Assembly: GCA_021200555.1 (NCBI GenBank)
Contig: JAJQGK010000010.1
Location: forward strand, 1 to 43,596
DNA from: Clostridiales bacterium
Lineage (GTDB): Bacteria; Bacillota; Clostridia; Oscillospirales; Acutalibacteraceae
Length of the DNA: 43,596 nucleotides
Reading direction: 5' to 3'
The notes beneath the pieces were generated by a model. It was not told the DNA's origin, searched no databases, and worked only from the letters and a program-made list of their open reading frames with translations. Position numbers and translations under genes: made by a program. Within the stretch, counting starts at the first letter, position 1. Each line of letters starts with the position of its first letter. Below are positions 15,270 through 23,229 of this stretch, piece after piece.

Positions 15270-15300
15270 AAGCTTTGTTTTAAGAGCGACTGCAAAGCTT
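15270..15300. repeat. Inverted repeat in the gap before the purine operon
   Basis: AAGCTTTG (15270-15277) and CAAAGCTT (15293-15300) are perfect 8-bp arms around 15 nt. No U-tract follows. The rest of 15204-15380 shows no gene or known RNA. Confidence 0.4.
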
Positions 15301-15380
15301 GACTGAGTCTGTTGGTAGTTATAGACAAATTAATTTATTTGACTCTGCTTATTTTTTCATAGCTTGAAATTTTTGAATTA

Positions 15381-15410
15381 TTGACATTGCCTCTTTGCAA
15401 GTGGTATACT
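15381..15410 (+). promoter_or_regulatory. Promoter of the purine operon
   Basis: TTGACA (15381-15386), 18-bp spacer, TATACT (15405-15410). Start near 15417, immediately before the first stem of the ZTP riboswitch, which begins at 15420. Confidence 0.8.
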
Positions 15411-15419
15411 TAATACAAG

Positions 15420-15527
15420 AATTTCTGTGACTGACGGATAAGTGGAGTTTACCACGGGGAGCAGAAATTAATGCGAAATTGTACGGCTTTAAGCCTGCAA
15501 TGACCGCTTATGCCGACCGTCTGGGCA
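15420..15527 (+). ncRNA. ZTP (pfl) riboswitch
   Basis: All core parts of the pfl/ZTP class are visible. Stem P1 is AATTTCTG (15420-15427) with CAGAAATT (15462-15469). The conserved GTGACTGACGGA loop follows P1. Stem P2 is GTGG/CCAC (15442-15445, 15452-15455), followed by the signature CCACGGGGAGCAG. The 3' element is CCGTCTGGGCA (15517-15527). The pseudoknot pairs GACGG (15433-15437) with CCGTC (15517-15521). The class senses ZMP/ZTP, the AICAR nucleotides that build up when 10-formyl-THF is short, and turns on purine and folate genes. Here the 3' element runs into the terminator arm, so ligand binding should block termination. Confidence 0.93.
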
Positions 15528-15554
15528 GTCCTGCGCTATCGGACTGCCTTTTTT
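15524..15554 (+). terminator. Riboswitch-controlled intrinsic terminator
   Basis: GGCAGTCC (15524-15531) pairs perfectly with GGACTGCC (15541-15548), then six T (15549-15554). The first arm shares bases with the riboswitch CTGGGCA element, giving mutually exclusive folds: aptamer bound (read-through) or terminator formed (off). Confidence 0.9.
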
Positions 15555-15590
15555 ATTCGGAAAAAATATTTTATATATCGGGGGATTTTT

Positions 15591-16094
15591 ATGAAAAAAG
15601 TTGCCGTTATTATGGGCAGTGACAGCGATTTGCCCGTTGTGGAAAAGGCTATAGATACCTTAAAGGAGTACGGAGTTCCCTTTGAGGTTCATGTTTTTTC
15701 GGCTCACAGAACGCCTGAGGAGGCTAAGGATTTTTCCGTAAACGCAAGGGAAAACGGCTTCGGAGCCGTAATCTGCGCAGCCGGAATGGCGGCTCATCTT
15801 GCGGGAGCTGTCGCCGCCAATACAACTCTTCCCGTAATCGGTATTCCCGTAGCGGGGAAGTATCTTGACGGTATGGATGCGCTGCTTTCAACCGTTATGA
15901 TGCCCACCGGCATTCCCGTCGCCGCAGTCGCCGTAAACGGAGCGGCAAACGCTGCGCTTCTGGCGATTGAAATTCTTGCGGTTACAGATGACAGCCTTGC
16001 CGAAAAGCTTAAGGACGCAAGGGAAAAGGGCAAAAATAAGGTGCTTCAAAAAAATGCCGCTGTGGAAAAGCAATTTAATACGATAGATATATAA
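15591..16094 (+). CDS. purE: N5-carboxyaminoimidazole ribonucleotide mutase / AIR carboxylase PurE
   Basis: 167 residues. ATG 15591 follows GGGGGA (15580-15585); an in-frame ATG at 15510 lies inside the riboswitch and is not used. Family blocks are [20 protein letters not shown] (active-site His) and [12 protein letters not shown]. It forms CAIR for the next step, PurC. No purK (the carboxylase that feeds class I PurE) is in this operon, so purK is elsewhere or this PurE uses CO2 directly. It is the first gene of a nine-gene operon; the gap to purC is 20 nt. Confidence 0.95.
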   Translation: MKKVAVIMGSDSDLPVVEKAIDTLKEYGVPFEVHVFSAHRTPEEAKDFSVNARENGFGAVICAAGMAAHLAGAVAANTTLPVIGIPVAGKYLDGMDALLSTVMMPTGIPVAAVAVNGAANAALLAIEILAVTDDSLAEKLKDAREKGKNKVLQKNAAVEKQFNTIDI

Positions 16095-16114
16095 TAAGGT
16101 TCGGAGGAAATACC

Positions 16115-16822
16115 ATGGAAAAAAGAGAGCAGATGTATGAGGGAAAAGCAAAAAAGGTTTACGCTACGGAAAACCCCGACTACTGTATCGTATCCTACAA
16201 GGACGATGCGACAGCATTTAACGGACTTAAAAAGGGTACCATTTCAGGCAAGGGCGTTGTAAACAACCGTATGTCAAACTACATTATGCAGCTTCTTGAA
16301 AAAGAGGGAATCCCCACACATTTTGTGGAAGAGCTTAACGACAGAGAGACGGTTGTAAAAAAGGTTTCAATCGTTCCCCTTGAGGTTATCGTAAGAAATA
16401 CGGCTGCCGGTTCATTTTCAAAAAGATTCGGTGTTGCCGAGGGTACAAAGCTGCTTTGCCCCACTCTTGAATTTTGCTACAAGGACGATGATTTGGGCGA
16501 TCCCATGGTAAACGACTACCACATTATCGCCTGCGGCTGGGCAACAAGAGAGGATCTTGACATCATTACGGATTATACATTCAAAATCAACGATTTTATG
16601 ATTGATTTCTTTAAGAAGATAAACGTTGATCTTATAGATTTCAAAATTGAATTTGGCAAAACATCGGAGGGTAAGATTATCCTCGCCGATGAAATTTCTC
16701 CCGATACCTGCCGTTTTTGGGATGCAACCACCCATGAAAAGCTTGATAAGGACCGTTTCCGCCGTGATATGGGGAACGTTACAGAGGCATATCAGGAAAT
16801 GATGAAGAGAATATTCGGATAA
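16115..16822 (+). CDS. purC: SAICAR synthetase PurC
   Basis: 235 residues, standard length. It joins aspartate to CAIR using ATP. Family signatures are [10 protein letters not shown] near the start, [32 protein letters not shown] and [16 protein letters not shown] 16115 follows TTCGGAGGA. A strong hairpin follows the stop, before purF. Confidence 0.96.
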   Translation: MEKREQMYEGKAKKVYATENPDYCIVSYKDDATAFNGLKKGTISGKGVVNNRMSNYIMQLLEKEGIPTHFVEELNDRETVVKKVSIVPLEVIVRNTAAGSFSKRFGVAEGTKLLCPTLEFCYKDDDLGDPMVNDYHIIACGWATREDLDIITDYTFKINDFMIDFFKKINVDLIDFKIEFGKTSEGKIILADEISPDTCRFWDATTHEKLDKDRFRRDMGNVTEAYQEMMKRIFG

Positions 16823-16825
16823 TTT

Positions 16826-16854
16826 ATAGGGGCAAAGCGCAACTTTGTCCCTAT
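16826..16854 (+). other. Strong hairpin between purC and purF
   Basis: ATAGGGGCAAAG (16826-16837) pairs with CTTTGTCCCTAT (16843-16854): 12 pairs including one G-U, around a 5-nt loop. No U-tract follows, so it is not an ordinary terminator. It could be an mRNA processing or stability element, or a small palindromic repeat. Confidence 0.65.
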
Positions 16855-16891
16855 AGTTAAATCAGCGGTTACTTTAATTTAAGGTGGATAT

Positions 16892-18340
16892 ATGAGCAAA
16901 ATACATGAGGAATGCGGAGTTTTCGGCATATTCGCAAATGAAACAACCGATGTGGCGCGCTCCGTTTATTACGGACTTTTCGCCCTTCAGCACAGAGGAC
17001 AGGAGAGCTGCGGAATCGTTGTGAACGACGACGGACTTTTTTCTTCCTATAAGGATGTTGGGCTTGTAAACGATGTTTTTACAGCAGAGAGAATGAACGC
17101 TTTGGGCAAGGGGAATATTGCCGTCGGTCATGTCCGCTACGGCACAACGGGCGTATCCGACAGAATTAACGCCCAGCCTATAGTGGTGAACCATACTAAG
17201 GGCAGAATGGCGATTGCCCACAACGGAAATATTGTAAACTCCTACGACTTGAGGACGGAGCTTGAGCTTCAGGGATCCATTTTCCAAACCACAAGCGATA
17301 CCGAGGTTATAGCTTACAACATTATCAAAGAAAGAATTACATCGCCCTCCATCGAGGAAGCGGTAAACAGAGCGATGAATAAAATCAGGGGAGCTTATTC
17401 CCTTGTTATAATGTCTCCTTCAAAGCTTATTGCGGTAAGAGATGAAAACGGCTTCAGACCGCTTTGCTACGGCGTCAGAGACGACGGCTGCTATGTAGTT
17501 GCGTCGGAAAGCTGCGCTCTTGACGCTGTGGGAGCAAAATTTGTCAGGGATTTGGAGCCGGGCGAAATCCTCATTTTTGATAAACACGGCATAAGACAAA
17601 TTCTCGACCATACGAATAAAGCCCCCAGATCTATGTGCGTTTTTGAGTATATTTACTTTGCAAGACCCGATTCCATAATCGACGGCTGCGGAGTTCACCA
17701 TGCCAGAAGCCGTGCGGGAGCGTTTTTGGCGCTTGAACATCCCGTGAATGCGGACGTTGTTGTCGGCGTTCCCGATTCGGGACTTGATGCAGCGGTAGGT
17801 TACTCAAAACAGTCCGGAATACCCTACGGAATAGGCTTTATAAAAAACAAATATATAGGCAGAACCTTTATTGCTCCCGAACAAAAGGCAAGAGAGGATA
17901 AAGTCAGAATTAAGCTCAATCCCATTGCCGAGACCGTTAAGGATAAGCGAGTTATCCTTATTGACGACTCCATAGTCAGAGGAACCACAAGCGCAAGAAT
18001 TGTCAAGCTTATCAGAGAGGCAGGCGCAAAAGAGGTTCATATGAGAATTTCCGCTCCGCCTTTCCTCAATCCCTGCTACTACGGCACGGATATAGATTCA
18101 AGGGAAAATCTTATCGCTTGTCATCATTCAATAGATGAAATAGCAAAAATCATAGGCGTTGACACCCTGGGATATTTAAGCGTTGACAGCGTAAAGAAAA
18201 TTGCCTGCGGAGGCAGAACGGACGGATTTTGCACGGCGTGCTTCAGCGGCGAATATCCTACCGAAATCCCCACTGAAACCCATAAAAACAGATTTGAACA
18301 AAAAATATCGGAAAGGCTGAAAGAGGAGGAAAATAACTGA
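16892..18340 (+). CDS. purF: Amidophosphoribosyltransferase PurF, Fe-S type
   Basis: 482 residues. It makes phosphoribosylamine from PRPP and glutamine, the first committed purine step. A short propeptide MSKIHEE precedes Cys8, which becomes the N-terminal nucleophile (ECGVFGIF) of the glutaminase domain after cleavage. The PRPP loop is [18 protein letters not shown]. Four cysteines at 249, 395, 447 and 450 (MCVFEY, NPCYYG, FCTAC) match the spacing of the 4Fe-4S ligands of Bacillus subtilis PurF, so the enzyme is probably oxygen-labile and feedback-inhibited by purine nucleotides. ATG 16892 follows AAGGTGG. The stop TGA shares its A with the purM ATG. Confidence 0.97.
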   Translation: MSKIHEECGVFGIFANETTDVARSVYYGLFALQHRGQESCGIVVNDDGLFSSYKDVGLVNDVFTAERMNALGKGNIAVGHVRYGTTGVSDRINAQPIVVNHTKGRMAIAHNGNIVNSYDLRTELELQGSIFQTTSDTEVIAYNIIKERITSPSIEEAVNRAMNKIRGAYSLVIMSPSKLIAVRDENGFRPLCYGVRDDGCYVVASESCALDAVGAKFVRDLEPGEILIFDKHGIRQILDHTNKAPRSMCVFEYIYFARPDSIIDGCGVHHARSRAGAFLALEHPVNADVVVGVPDSGLDAAVGYSKQSGIPYGIGFIKNKYIGRTFIAPEQKAREDKVRIKLNPIAETVKDKRVILIDDSIVRGTTSARIVKLIREAGAKEVHMRISAPPFLNPCYYGTDIDSRENLIACHHSIDEIAKIIGVDTLGYLSVDSVKKIACGGRTDGFCTACFSGEYPTEIPTETHKNRFEQKISERLKEEENN

Positions 18341-19377
18341 TGAAAAGCTACAGCGAGAGCTACAAGGAAGCGGGCGTTGATATTACTGCCGGTTATAAAG
18401 CGGTGGAACTTATGAAACAGCATATAGCCAAAACCATGACAGAGGGAGTAATGTCGGGAATAGGCGGCTTCGGCGGTCTTTTTGAGCTTGATTTGACGGG
18501 AATAAGCAAGCCCGTGCTTGTCAGCGGCACAGACGGCGTAGGCACAAAGCTCAAGCTTGCATTCCTTATGGATAAGCACGACACGGTGGGAATCGACTGC
18601 GTCGCTATGTGTGTAAACGATATTATCTGCTGCGGCGCAAAGCCTCTTTTCTTCCTTGACTACATAGCCTGCGGAAAAAATGTTCCGGAAAAAATAGCTT
18701 CAATAGTATCGGGAGTCGCCGAGGGCTGCGTACAGTCCGGCGCTGCTCTTATAGGCGGCGAAACAGCCGAGATGCCCGGCTTTTACCCTGCCGACGAATA
18801 CGATCTTGCGGGATTTTCCGTAGGCGTTGTGGACAGAGAAAAAATCGTGGACAACTCTTCAATCAGACCCGGCGACGTAATAATAGCGCTTCCATCAAGC
18901 GGCGTCCACTCAAACGGCTTTTCCCTTGTCAGAAAGGTTTTTGACGTTGAAAGCAGCGACATAAAAACTCCCGTAGACTGTTTGGACGGAAAATCCATCG
19001 GTGAAACACTTCTCACTCCCACGAGAATTTACGTAAAGCCTATGCTTAAGCTTTTTGAAGCTGTAACCGTTAAGGGCGTTTCACATATTACCGGCGGCGG
19101 ATTTTATGAGAATATCCCCAGAAGCATTCCCAAGGGCTTCGGCGCAAAAATCGAACGAAAATCAGTCAAAATCCCTCCGATTTTCGATATTATCGCAAAA
19201 ACGGGCAATATTCCCGAAAGAGATATGTTCAATACATATAACATGGGCGTGGGAATGAGCGTTATACTTGATAAAAACGATGCCGACAAGGCTCTGAGAA
19301 CCCTTGCCGAATGCGGAGAAAAGGCCTATATAATAGGCGAGGTCGTCAAATCCGAGGACGGTGTTGTAATTGAGTAA
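18340..19377 (+). CDS. purM: AIR synthetase PurM
   Basis: 345 residues, usual length. It closes FGAM to AIR with ATP. Visible blocks are [39 protein letters not shown], the metal/ATP block [21 protein letters not shown] and HSNGFSLVR. The start overlaps the purF stop by one base and has AGAGGAGGA upstream. The end overlaps purN by 8 nt. Confidence 0.97.
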   Translation: MKSYSESYKEAGVDITAGYKAVELMKQHIAKTMTEGVMSGIGGFGGLFELDLTGISKPVLVSGTDGVGTKLKLAFLMDKHDTVGIDCVAMCVNDIICCGAKPLFFLDYIACGKNVPEKIASIVSGVAEGCVQSGAALIGGETAEMPGFYPADEYDLAGFSVGVVDREKIVDNSSIRPGDVIIALPSSGVHSNGFSLVRKVFDVESSDIKTPVDCLDGKSIGETLLTPTRIYVKPMLKLFEAVTVKGVSHITGGGFYENIPRSIPKGFGAKIERKSVKIPPIFDIIAKTGNIPERDMFNTYNMGVGMSVILDKNDADKALRTLAECGEKAYIIGEVVKSEDGVVIE

Positions 19378-20005
19378 AAAAAACATCGCAGTCCTTGTTT
19401 CGGGCGGCGGCACCAACCTTCAAAGCCTTATCGACTCCGAAAAAAGCGGGATGTTCAGAGACAGCAAAATCACTCTCGTTATTTCGTCAAAGCCGGGAGT
19501 TTACGCTTTGGAGAGAGCAAAAAACAACAATATTCCCGCCTTAACCTTAAGCCGAAAGGATTACGGGAGCATTGAAAGTTATTCCAAGGCTCTTGCGGAA
19601 ACGCTGAAACAGGCGGATATAGATCTTGTTGTGCTTGCCGGATTTTTAACCATTATTGACAGTCAGGTATATGAGGCTTTTCCCAATGCCATAATAAACA
19701 TACACCCGGCGTTAATTCCCTCATTTTGCGGCAAGGGATATTACGGACTTCACGTCCATGAGGCGGCTCTGAAAAAGGGCGTTAAGGTTTCGGGCGCAAC
19801 GGTTCATTTTGTCACGCCGGAATGCGATGCGGGACCCATAATCCTTCAAAAGGCAGTTGAAGTGAAGCAGGACGACACTCCGGAAACACTTCAAAGACGG
19901 ATTATGGAACAGGCTGAATGGAAAATTCTCCCGAAAGCGGTACAGCTTTTTTGTCGGGATCAGCTCAGCGTTAAGGACAATATTGTTTACATAAAAGAAA
20001 ATTAA
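19370..20005 (+). CDS. purN: GAR transformylase PurN
   Basis: 211 residues from a TTG at 19370 that overlaps the end of purM by 8 nt; [20 protein letters not shown] is the expected N terminus and no better start exists. The 10-formyl-THF-dependent catalytic triad is present: Asn110 and His112 in [18 protein letters not shown], and Asp153 in [10 protein letters not shown]. It formylates GAR to FGAR. The TTG start and overlap suggest translational coupling with purM. Confidence 0.95.
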   Translation: MSKKNIAVLVSGGGTNLQSLIDSEKSGMFRDSKITLVISSKPGVYALERAKNNNIPALTLSRKDYGSIESYSKALAETLKQADIDLVVLAGFLTIIDSQVYEAFPNAIINIHPALIPSFCGKGYYGLHVHEAALKKGVKVSGATVHFVTPECDAGPIILQKAVEVKQDDTPETLQRRIMEQAEWKILPKAVQLFCRDQLSVKDNIVYIKEN

Positions 20006-20018
20006 GGAGACGGTAAAA

Positions 20019-20735
20019 ATGAAGATTTCCACTATTGCGGAAGAGCTTAATTCCCTGAATTATCACGGCAGAGGAATTATGCTGGGCAAAAGCGCAGACG
20101 GCAAAAAGGCTGTGGCTGTTTACTTTATTATGGGCAGAAGCGAAAACAGCAGGAACCGCATTTTTGTCGAAGAGGGAGACGCTTTGAAAACTCAGGCGTT
20201 TGACGACTCTAAAATGACGGACCCCCACCTTATCATATATTATCCCGTAAGAGTTATGGGAAACAAGACCATTGTCACAAACGGAGATCAGACAGACACA
20301 ATCTTTGAGCTTATGAACAGACAGATGACCTTTGAACAGGCTCTGAGAACAAGGGAATTTGAGGATGATAAGCCTATCTTTACCCCCAGAATTTCAGGCA
20401 TAATCCGTCTTGAGGGCGATGATATGAATTTCGCCATGTCCGTTATTAAAAGCGCAGAGGGCGATGACTCCTCCTGTGAGAGATTTTCCTTCGCATATTT
20501 CAATCCCCTTCCCGGCAGAATGAAGTTTGTCCATACCTATAACGGAACGGGGACTCCGCTTCCTTCCTATGAGGGCGAGCCGAAAACCCTTGAGCTTCCC
20601 GATATCGGCATTGACGAGCTGACCGAGCTTGTTTGGAAAAATCTCAATGAGGACAACAAGGTTTCTCTTTTTGTAAGATATATAGATATTAAATCGGGAA
20701 AATCCGAAACAAGAGTAGTAAACAAAAACGCATAA
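20019..20735 (+). CDS. IMP cyclohydrolase, PurO-like
   Basis: 238 residues. The start MKISTIAEELNSLNYHGRGI, the block YFIMGRSENSRNRIF and later GIIRLEGDDMNFAMSVIKSA match the IMP cyclohydrolase family best known from archaeal PurO and unrelated to the N-terminal domain of PurH. It would close FAICAR to IMP, the last step of the pathway. It lies 13 nt after purN and 12 nt before a transformylase that lacks the cyclohydrolase domain, which strongly supports the assignment. ATG 20019 follows AGGAGACGG. Confidence 0.88.
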   Translation: MKISTIAEELNSLNYHGRGIMLGKSADGKKAVAVYFIMGRSENSRNRIFVEEGDALKTQAFDDSKMTDPHLIIYYPVRVMGNKTIVTNGDQTDTIFELMNRQMTFEQALRTREFEDDKPIFTPRISGIIRLEGDDMNFAMSVIKSAEGDDSSCERFSFAYFNPLPGRMKFVHTYNGTGTPLPSYEGEPKTLELPDIGIDELTELVWKNLNEDNKVSLFVRYIDIKSGKSETRVVNKNA

Positions 20736-20747
20736 CAGGAGGACAAT

Positions 20748-21932
20748 ATGAAAGAATTTGAGCTTAAGTACGGCTGCAATCCCAATCAAAAGCCGGCAAA
20801 AATTTATATGGAAGACGGCTCCGATTTGCCTATTGAAATACTTTCGGGCAGACCCGGATACATAAATTTTCTCGATGCATTTAATTCATGGCAGCTTGTA
20901 AAGGAGATTAAAGGCGCAGTGGGAATGACAGCCGCCGCATCCTTCAAGCATGTAAGCCCAACATCCGCCGCAGTGGGAATACCTTTGCCCGGAAAGCTTA
21001 AAAAGGCTTGCTTCGTTGACGATATTGAAGGATTGGATCAATCTCCTTTGGCGTGCGCCTATGCAAGAGCCAGAGGTACGGACAGAATGTCTTCCTTCGG
21101 TGATTGGATCGCTCTTTCGGATGTCTGCGACGTAACAACAGCCAAGCTTATCAAAAGAGAGGTTTCCGACGGAATAATCGCTCCCGGTTATGAGCCCGAA
21201 GCTCTTGAAATTCTCAAATCAAAGAGAAAAGGAAATTACAATATAGTAAAAATCGATCCCGATTACATTCCCTCGGAGAGGGAGACAAAACAGGTTTTCG
21301 GCATAACCTTTGAACAGGGAAGGAACAACTTCAAAATTGACGGCGAGCTTCTCTCTCAGCTTGTCACCGAAAACAAAAGCTTGCCCGACAGCGCAAAAAG
21401 AGATTTGATTATTTCTCTTATTACTTTAAAATATACCCAGTCCAATTCCGTTTGCTATGCGGTTGACGGACAGGCTATAGGCGTAGGCGCAGGTCAGCAG
21501 TCGAGAATCCACTGCACAAGGCTTGCCGGAAACAAAGCCGATATATGGCATTTGAGACAGCATGAGAAGGTTCTTGCCCTTCCCTTTAAGGATGAAATAG
21601 GCAGACCTGACAGGGATAACTGCATTGACGTTTATATTTCCGATACTCCGGAGGATGTTACAGCCGACGGAAATTGGCAGCAGTTCTTTACAAAGCAGCC
21701 CGAACCCTTTACAAAAGAAGAAAAGCGGGCTTATCTTGACTCGATTACGGGAGTGTCTCTCGGCTCCGATGCGTTCTTCCCCTTCGGAGACAACATCGAG
21801 CGTGCAAGGAGAAGCGGAGTTTCATATATTGCGGAACCGGGCGGATCCATAAGAGATCAGCAGGTTATCGATACCTGCAATAAATACGGCATTGCAATGT
21901 GCTTTACGGGAATGAGACTTTTCCATCATTGA
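20748..21932 (+). CDS. purH: AICAR transformylase, stand-alone PurH C-terminal-type enzyme
   Basis: 394 residues, against ~510 for bifunctional PurH: only the transformylase part is present. The start MKEFELKYGCNPNQKPAKIY and the catalytic Lys67-His68 in ASFKHVSPTSAA mark it, followed by GDWIALSDV, SNSVCYAVDGQAIGVGAGQQ and the C-terminal block AEPGGSIRDQQVI. It adds a formyl group from 10-formyl-THF to AICAR (ZMP), the ligand of the operon's riboswitch. The missing cyclohydrolase step is supplied by the gene just upstream. ATG 20748 follows AGGAGGA. Confidence 0.93.
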   Translation: MKEFELKYGCNPNQKPAKIYMEDGSDLPIEILSGRPGYINFLDAFNSWQLVKEIKGAVGMTAAASFKHVSPTSAAVGIPLPGKLKKACFVDDIEGLDQSPLACAYARARGTDRMSSFGDWIALSDVCDVTTAKLIKREVSDGIIAPGYEPEALEILKSKRKGNYNIVKIDPDYIPSERETKQVFGITFEQGRNNFKIDGELLSQLVTENKSLPDSAKRDLIISLITLKYTQSNSVCYAVDGQAIGVGAGQQSRIHCTRLAGNKADIWHLRQHEKVLALPFKDEIGRPDRDNCIDVYISDTPEDVTADGNWQQFFTKQPEPFTKEEKRAYLDSITGVSLGSDAFFPFGDNIERARRSGVSYIAEPGGSIRDQQVIDTCNKYGIAMCFTGMRLFHH

Positions 21933-21960
21933 TAAAAGGCTCTTTGAAAGGAGAATTTCC

Positions 21961-23229
21961 ATGAAAATTATGGTTGTAGGCGGCGGCGGCAGAGAGCACG
22001 CCATAATAAAAAAGCTTCGTGAAAACAAGGATATAGAAGAAATTTACGCCCTTCCCGGAAACGGCGGAATTGCCCGTGACGCCAAGTGCGTTGACATCGG
22101 CGCAAAGGATATAGACGGAATTGTAAATTTCGCAAAGGAAAATAAGATAGATTTTGCCGTTGTGGCTCCCGACGATCCCCTTGTTTTGGGTGCGGTTGAC
22201 GCTTTAAACGATGCCGGCATAAAATGCTTCGGCCCCGAGAAAAAAGCGGCGATAATCGAGGGAAGTAAAATTTTCTCCAAAAATCTTATGAAAAAATACA
22301 ATATTCCAACTGCGGAATACCGGGTTTTCTCCGATGCGGAAAGCGCCTTAAAGTATATGGACACGGCTCCCGTCCCCGCCGTTATTAAGGCTGACGGTCT
22401 GGCGTTGGGCAAGGGAGTTATAATTGCCGAAACAAGAGAGGCCGCCAAGAAAGCAATTCATGAGATGATGGAGGATAAGGTTTTCGGCGAAAGCGGAACC
22501 AATATCGTGATTGAAGAATTTTTAACGGGTCCCGAGGTTTCCGTTCTCTCCTTTACGGACGGAAAAACCGTCGTTCCAATGGTTTCCTCCATGGATCACA
22601 AAAGGGCGAAAGACAATGACGAGGGGCTTAACACCGGCGGTATGGGTACCGTAGCCCCCAATCCCTATTATACGGCGGAAATTGCAAAGGAATGTATGGA
22701 TAAAATTTTCATTCCCACAATAGAAGCCATGAACAAAGAGGGCAGAACATTTAAAGGCTGCCTGTATTTCGGTCTTATGATTACTCCCAACGGTCCGAAG
22801 GTTATCGAATACAACTGCCGTTTCGGCGATCCCGAAGCCCAGGTCGTGCTGCCTCTTCTCAAGACGGACTTGTTCACCGTTATGAACGCCGTGGCGGACG
22901 GCAGACTGTCGGAAATCAACGTTGAGTTCAGCGATGAAAAGGCCTGCTGTGTGATTATGGCGTCCGAGGGCTATCCCGTGAAATATGAAAAGGGCTATGA
23001 AATCACTGTTGACAGCGGTATCGAGGGCGATATTTTTGTTGCCGGAGCAAGCTTAAAGGACGGAAGGCTGCTTACAAACGGAGGCAGAGTTTTAGGCGTA
23101 ACGTGCAAGGGCAAGTCCTTGGGGGAAGCTGTGGACAATGCTTATAAATCCGTGAAAAAGGTTCATTTCGGCAACGCCTTTTACCGCAGGGACATAGGCG
23201 CAAGGGCTTTGAAAGCAGGTGAAGATTAA
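21961..23229 (+). CDS. purD: GAR synthetase PurD
   Basis: 422 residues, usual length. The N-terminal VVGGGGREHAI glycine-rich motif is followed by an ATP-grasp fold (IKADGLALGKGVIIA; EEFLTGPEVSVLSF; NTGGMGTVAP; NCRFGDPEAQVV). It joins glycine to phosphoribosylamine. ATG 21961 follows AAAGGAG. The stop shares a base with the purL ATG (TAATG). Confidence 0.97.
   Translation: MKIMVVGGGGREHAIIKKLRENKDIEEIYALPGNGGIARDAKCVDIGAKDIDGIVNFAKENKIDFAVVAPDDPLVLGAVDALNDAGIKCFGPEKKAAIIEGSKIFSKNLMKKYNIPTAEYRVFSDAESALKYMDTAPVPAVIKADGLALGKGVIIAETREAAKKAIHEMMEDKVFGESGTNIVIEEFLTGPEVSVLSFTDGKTVVPMVSSMDHKRAKDNDEGLNTGGMGTVAPNPYYTAEIAKECMDKIFIPTIEAMNKEGRTFKGCLYFGLMITPNGPKVIEYNCRFGDPEAQVVLPLLKTDLFTVMNAVADGRLSEINVEFSDEKACCVIMASEGYPVKYEKGYEITVDSGIEGDIFVAGASLKDGRLLTNGGRVLGVTCKGKSLGEAVDNAYKSVKKVHFGNAFYRRDIGARALKAGED

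Noticed and set aside
15510-15590. In-frame upstream start extending purE by 27 codons
   Set aside because: The ATG lies inside the ZTP riboswitch and the extension crosses the terminator; ATG 15591 has a ribosome site and gives the normal PurE N terminus.
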